The notes under the pieces: generated by a model | Databases searched by the model: none | What the model saw: the letters and a program-made list of their open reading frames with translations, nothing else | Told to the model about the DNA's origin: nothing | In this document: positions 6,313 through 8,737 of the stretch, one piece after another | How the letters are laid out: every line of letters starts with the position of its first letter | How positions within the stretch are numbered: the stretch's first letter is position 1 | Source: Planctomycetota bacterium | GTDB taxonomy: Bacteria > Planctomycetota > SZUA-567 > H5-PLA8 > CALKMO01 | Assembly: GCA_026417845.1 (NCBI GenBank) | Contig: JAOACM010000163.1 | Span: 1 to 8,737 of the forward strand | DNA length: 8,737 nt | Reading direction: 5' to 3' | Position numbers and translations under genes: made by a program

Positions 6313-7413
6313 TCACGCTCCGGGCAACATCCCCGGATTACTCATATACTTCGCGGCAGTCTCCCGCGAGATGACCCCTTCCATGTACAACCTTTTAAGC
6401 GCTCCGTCCATAGTCTGCATGCCAGCCCGCCCCTGAGTCTCCATGACAGTCTGGAGCATATGGGTCTTGCCTTCGCGTATCAGGTTGGCAACGCCAGGCT
6501 GGTTGCGGAGTATTTCCACCGCGGCCACGCGGCCTTTCCCGTCGGCGCGCGGCAGGAGGCGCTGAGAGATGATCGCCGCAAGGCAAAGGCTGAGCTGCAC
6601 GCGGATCTGGTTCTGCTGGTGCGCGGGGAAAGCATCTATGATCCTGTCGCACGACTGGGCCGCCGAGTTGGTGTGAAGGGTGGCAAGGACAAGATGGCCG
6701 GTCTCGGCGGCGGTAAGCGCCGTCGAGATGGTCTCCAGATCCCGCATCTCGCCGATCTGTATGACGTTCGGATCCTGCCGGAGGACATGCCTTAGCGCGT
6801 CGGCGAACGAGTGCGTATCCTCGCCGACCTCGCGCTGGTCAATGACGGATTTTTTGCTGAAGTGGAGGTACTCTATGGGGTCTTCTATCGTCACAATGTG
6901 GCACCGGCGCTCGCGGTTTATTATGTCGAGCATGGCCGCCTGAGTGGTGGACTTGCCGTGGCCGGTCGGGCCGGTCACCAGGATCAGCCCGTGGGGCAGC
7001 AGGGCGAATTCCTCGAGCACGGGCGGAAGGCCGAGTTCGGTGAGGGTCGGGATGCGGGAGGGTATCATGCGGAAGGCCGCGGCGACGCAACCCCGCTGCC
7101 TGTATACGTTCCCGCGGAACCGGACCGTATCCCGGTAGGCGATAGAGAAATCCAGCTCCAGCTTCTCCTCGAACCGGGCGATCTGATCCTGCCGGAGCAC
7201 CGAGTACACGAGCCGGCGGACATCCCCGGCCGAAAGCGGCGCCGCGTCGAAGTGAACTATATCTCCATTGACCCTTGCGCATGGGGGGACTCCGGCCGTC
7301 AGCAGCAGGTCGGAGGCCCCATGTCTGATCGCGGCCTCGAAATAACGTCCGATGTCTCCCGTCGCGCCCTCGCCGACGGACCGGGCCGATCCTCCCTCCT
7401 CAGGCTTCTTCAC
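6313..7413 (-). CDS. pilT: PilT-type twitching motility ATPase
   Basis: A 366-residue cytoplasmic ATPase of the type IV pilus retraction family, which forms hexamers at the pilus base and drives pilin disassembly. The N-terminal PAS-like domain (about 20-120) includes GASDLLLTAGVPP and VRFRGNVYRQ. The RecA-like core has Walker A GPTGHGKST (148-156), an Asp box VTIEDPIEYLH (174-184), Walker B IQIGEMRD (218-225) with catalytic Glu222, and a His box TGHLVLATLHTN (238-249). The C-terminal LIREGKTH (311-318) matches the PilT hallmark AIRNLIRE. Length fits the family. The Walker A has His where Ser is usual. Start is GTG 7413 with AGAGG very close upstream; no alternative start lies further upstream in frame. 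A small ORF overlaps the start. No other pilus gene is in the window, so PilT versus a PilU-like paralogue is not settled, though LIRE favours PilT. Confidence 0.93.
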   Translation of the reverse strand: MKKPEEGGSARSVGEGATGDIGRYFEAAIRHGASDLLLTAGVPPCARVNGDIVHFDAAPLSAGDVRRLVYSVLRQDQIARFEEKLELDFSIAYRDTVRFRGNVYRQRGCVAAAFRMIPSRIPTLTELGLPPVLEEFALLPHGLILVTGPTGHGKSTTQAAMLDIINRERRCHIVTIEDPIEYLHFSKKSVIDQREVGEDTHSFADALRHVLRQDPNVIQIGEMRDLETISTALTAAETGHLVLATLHTNSAAQSCDRIIDAFPAHQQNQIRVQLSLCLAAIISQRLLPRADGKGRVAAVEILRNQPGVANLIREGKTHMLQTVMETQGRAGMQTMDGALKRLYMEGVISRETAAKYMSNPGMLPGA

Positions 7414-7507
7414 GATCCTCTTGGCTCCTTCCTTTGCCTCGCGGATTGCCCGGACGCGTGGTGGGACCGGAAGGCTTTGTGGGCGGCCACGCGGGCCGTC
7501 CCTGCAT
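7400..7507 (-). CDS. Possible 35-residue leader ORF overlapping the pilT start
   Basis: ATG 7507 has GGAGGGATA directly upstream, one of the best Shine-Dalgarno contexts in the window. The frame gives a Pro/Arg/Gly-rich peptide (MQGRPAWPPTKPSGPTTRPG at the start) ending at TGA 7402-7400, fourteen bases inside pilT. Ribosomes finishing here would stop next to the pilT GTG, whose own site is poorly spaced, so the ORF could couple pilT translation. A weak promoter pair (CTGCAA, 17 bases, TATATC) lies at 7554-7526. The peptide itself does not look like a folded protein; the ORF may be fortuitous. Confidence 0.3.
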   Translation of the reverse strand: MQGRPAWPPTKPSGPTTRPGNPRGKGRSQEDREEA

Positions 7508-7555
7508 TATCCCTCCACGCGCGCGGATATACCGGACGCGGCGGACAATTGCAGA

Positions 7556-8314
7556 TCACGCAAAAGGTCCAGCCACGTACCGGAAAATCCCATCTTCGCA
7601 CAGCAGCGCGTTCGGCTCCTCCAGCCACGAGCCGAGGCATATGAGTTCGCGCGAACCTCCCGTCCGGGGAATCGCCTCGCGCGCAAACCTGTGGACGTGG
7701 CCGCAGATAAGCTTGTCGCACCCGGCCGCGTCCATCGCTCGCCCGGCCTCTTCCAAGTCGAGCACCGGCGCATTGCCCGCCTTGCGCTCCAGCGCAGCCT
7801 TCCGCGAGGAGACCGTCATCATGCCGCCGATCATGGCCTTCGCAAGGGGGAACGGCAGCGCACGGAAGAGCCACGCCACGGGTCGGCTCCTTATGACCCG
7901 GCGAAACCGCAGATATGATCGGTCGGCCGTGCACAGAAGGTCACCGTGGCACGCCAGCGCCTTCCTGCCGGGCGCATACTCGATGACCGCTCCGTCCCCG
8001 TGCACGGTCGCGCCCAGCCGACCCGGCAGATATCCGCCATACGCAAAATCGCGGTTCCCGGAGATAAGATGTATCCTTACCCCCCTTGAGGCGGCTGCCT
8101 CCAGCGCATCAAGGTCCCGCGCGTACATCTCAAACAGCGCTCTCCGATATTCGTACCAGAACTGGAAAAGGTCCCCCAGAGAGTAAAGCTCAACCCGTCG
8201 CCCCCCGGCCGCGCGTGAAGCGAGCATCTCCAGCAGCTCGCGGAACCGGCGATGCCGCGCGGTATCCGCGCCGTCGAGGTGTACGTCCGCAACGAAGGCC
8301 AGAAGCCCGATCAT
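7556..8314 (-). CDS. lpxH: UDP-2,3-diacylglucosamine diphosphatase (LpxH-like)
   Basis: A 252-residue metallophosphoesterase. LpxH hydrolyses UDP-2,3-diacylglucosamine to lipid X and UMP in lipid A synthesis at the inner membrane's cytoplasmic face. The five metal-site blocks are all present in order: FVADVHLDG (7-15), SLGDLFQFW (45-53), GNRDF with the LpxH-specific Arg after Asn, CHGDLLCTAD, and ICGHVHR near the C-terminus. The combination GNRDF plus HGDxLCTxD separates LpxH from generic phosphoesterases; LpxG- or LpxI-type enzymes differ. Length is close to the 240 residues of the E. coli enzyme. The ATG at 8314 is chosen because AGGGGGT lies seven bases upstream; a TTG seven codons earlier is unlikely. 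It is the first confident gene of the leftward run. Confidence 0.9.
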   Translation of the reverse strand: MIGLLAFVADVHLDGADTARHRRFRELLEMLASRAAGGRRVELYSLGDLFQFWYEYRRALFEMYARDLDALEAAASRGVRIHLISGNRDFAYGGYLPGRLGATVHGDGAVIEYAPGRKALACHGDLLCTADRSYLRFRRVIRSRPVAWLFRALPFPLAKAMIGGMMTVSSRKAALERKAGNAPVLDLEEAGRAMDAAGCDKLICGHVHRFAREAIPRTGGSRELICLGSWLEEPNALLCEDGIFRYVAGPFA

Positions 8315-8586
8315 CCGAAGACCCCCTGCCGGCAAAACCGCATTGCCCGATCGGAACTATTGTGCCCTCCGTACTTCTTACCAGTTTACAAATACAAACC
8401 ATAGCGCGGATTTTTCGCGGCGAAAGGAGCCGGCGAGACATTTTCCCTCCCACCCTCAATTATGCTCCGGTGAATCGGATTATGCAGCCCCCTTGATGCG
8501 AAGCATTACACTTTGCGTTGTATCAAATGGACCGGTGAGCACTATATATATGGCAGGCAGAAGGTTTGTGTGGTCTGGCCCGGTCG
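8315..8586. other. Intergenic region upstream of lpxH
   Basis: Visibly less GC-rich than the genes to its left, with ATATATAT near 8543-8551, a TTTCGC/GCGAAA dyad at 8413-8425 and two CATAAT hexamers about 20 bases apart on the minus strand. It should hold the lpxH promoter, but I find no -35/-10 pair with good spacing. Open frames on both strands here lack ribosome sites or run into lpxH out of frame. Confidence 0.45.
8493..8526 (+). repeat. Imperfect inverted repeat in the lpxH upstream region
   Basis: TTGATGCGAAGC and GCGTTGTATCAA flank a ten-base centre. As plus-strand RNA, 11 of 12 positions pair if two G-U pairs are allowed. No T run follows. It could be an operator for a regulator of lpxH or a chance dyad. 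Confidence 0.3.
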
Positions 8587-8624
8587 AAAAAAAGTAATCC
8601 GAAGAGCTGGCAGCCATCACTTTT
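8587..8624 (-). terminator. Intrinsic terminator-like hairpin with a T7 run
   Basis: On the minus strand AAAAGTGAT (8624-8616) pairs with ATTACTTTT (8598-8590), nine pairs with one G-U, and the T run continues to 8587. The loop is long (17 bases) and the stem AT-rich, so efficiency is uncertain. It begins immediately at a TAA stop of a frame entering from the right, and would separate that gene from lpxH. On the plus strand only four Ts follow, so it acts leftward if at all. Confidence 0.45.
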
Positions 8625-8737
8625 AGGAAAAGCGGATCCGGTTGCGCTGTTGGTTAGCATGGGCGGTTGTCAGAGAAGATGCGGCGATCAGTCGCGGGGA
8701 GGGTATGCTTCTGTCCGGCTCCGGCTCTCTCTGTAAG
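8623..8737 (-). CDS. Possible C-terminal end of a gene entering from the right
   Basis: A minus-strand frame is open from the right edge to TAA 8625-8623 (37 codons), ending ...SLTTAHANQQRNRIRFS, and the terminator-like hairpin starts at this stop. The frame crosses repeat copy 2. The stretch is too short to identify, and openness over 37 codons is weak evidence; the hairpin position is the main support. Confidence 0.25.
   Translation of the reverse strand, partial: LQREPEPDRSIPSPRLIAASSLTTAHANQQRNRIRFS
8640..8674 (+). repeat. 35-bp repeat, copy 2
   Basis: Plus strand: GGTTGCGCTGTTGGT, TA, GCA, T, GGGCGGTTGTCAGA. It matches the minus strand of 1105-1139 at 32 of 35 positions. The edge at 8640 is sharp; weaker similarity continues to the right to about 8702. 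It lies 16 bases beyond the terminator-like hairpin. Confidence 0.75.

Noticed and set aside
8190..8459. Minus-strand frame with GGGAGGG before an ATG at 8441, overlapping the lpxH start
   Set aside because: Most of it is the lpxH sequence in a wrong frame and the product is Arg/Gly-rich; the ribosome-like site alone is not enough.
8640..8674. Integron attC-type or tRNA-like site (GTTAGC within the repeat)
   Set aside because: No matching inverse core site, no cloverleaf pairing, and the GTTAGC bases are among the few that differ in the other copy.
1..8737. CRISPR array, rRNA or tRNA genes, transposase
   Set aside because: No regularly spaced direct repeats, no recognisable RNA gene sequence and no transposase or integrase motif on either strand.

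Overview
The window is a high-GC stretch from a Gram-negative bacterium. An LpxH-type lipid A enzyme implies an outer membrane, and a PilT-type retraction ATPase implies type IV pili. The long reverse-frame shadows and the Ala/Gly/Arg-rich proteins fit a GC-rich genome, for example a deltaproteobacterium-like lineage, but the exact taxon cannot be fixed from this sequence. All convincing genes lie on the minus strand, so transcription runs from right to left.

Reading in the direction of transcription: (1) 8737-8623 is a possible gene end entering from the right, followed by a hairpin with a T run at 8624-8587. (2) 8586-8315 is a less GC-rich intergenic region. (3) lpxH, 8314-7556. (4) A 35-codon small ORF, 7507-7400, with a strong Shine-Dalgarno; it overlaps the start of (5) pilT, 7413-6313. 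(6) 6312-5981 is a 330-base gap without a convincing gene. (7) 5980-5234 encodes a membrane-anchored TPR protein. (8) 5079-4270 and 4273-3521 encode two unknown multi-pass membrane proteins joined by an ATGA overlap. (9) 3524-3213 is a weak small ORF that begins on the stop of the previous gene. (10) 3127-1259 encodes a fused, two-domain iron(III)/thiamine-type ABC permease. (11) 1258-836 carries a 20-bp perfect palindrome, one copy of a 35-bp repeat, and what looks like a frame-broken gene end. (12) From 821 to the left edge runs an exported HEAT-like protein whose 3' end lies outside the window; it is open over at least 273 codons.

The most unusual points are two. First, a LysM-like segment sits inside the first periplasmic loop of the ABC permease, which suggests a transporter that touches peptidoglycan. 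Second, a 35-bp sequence (32 identical bases) occurs in inverted orientation at 1105-1139 and 8640-8674, bracketing the 7.5-kb block of GC-rich genes. The permease has no ATPase or solute-binding gene beside it here. The middle genes may be an envelope-related cluster (pilus retraction, TPR scaffold, two membrane proteins), but that grouping is inferred only from order and spacing.
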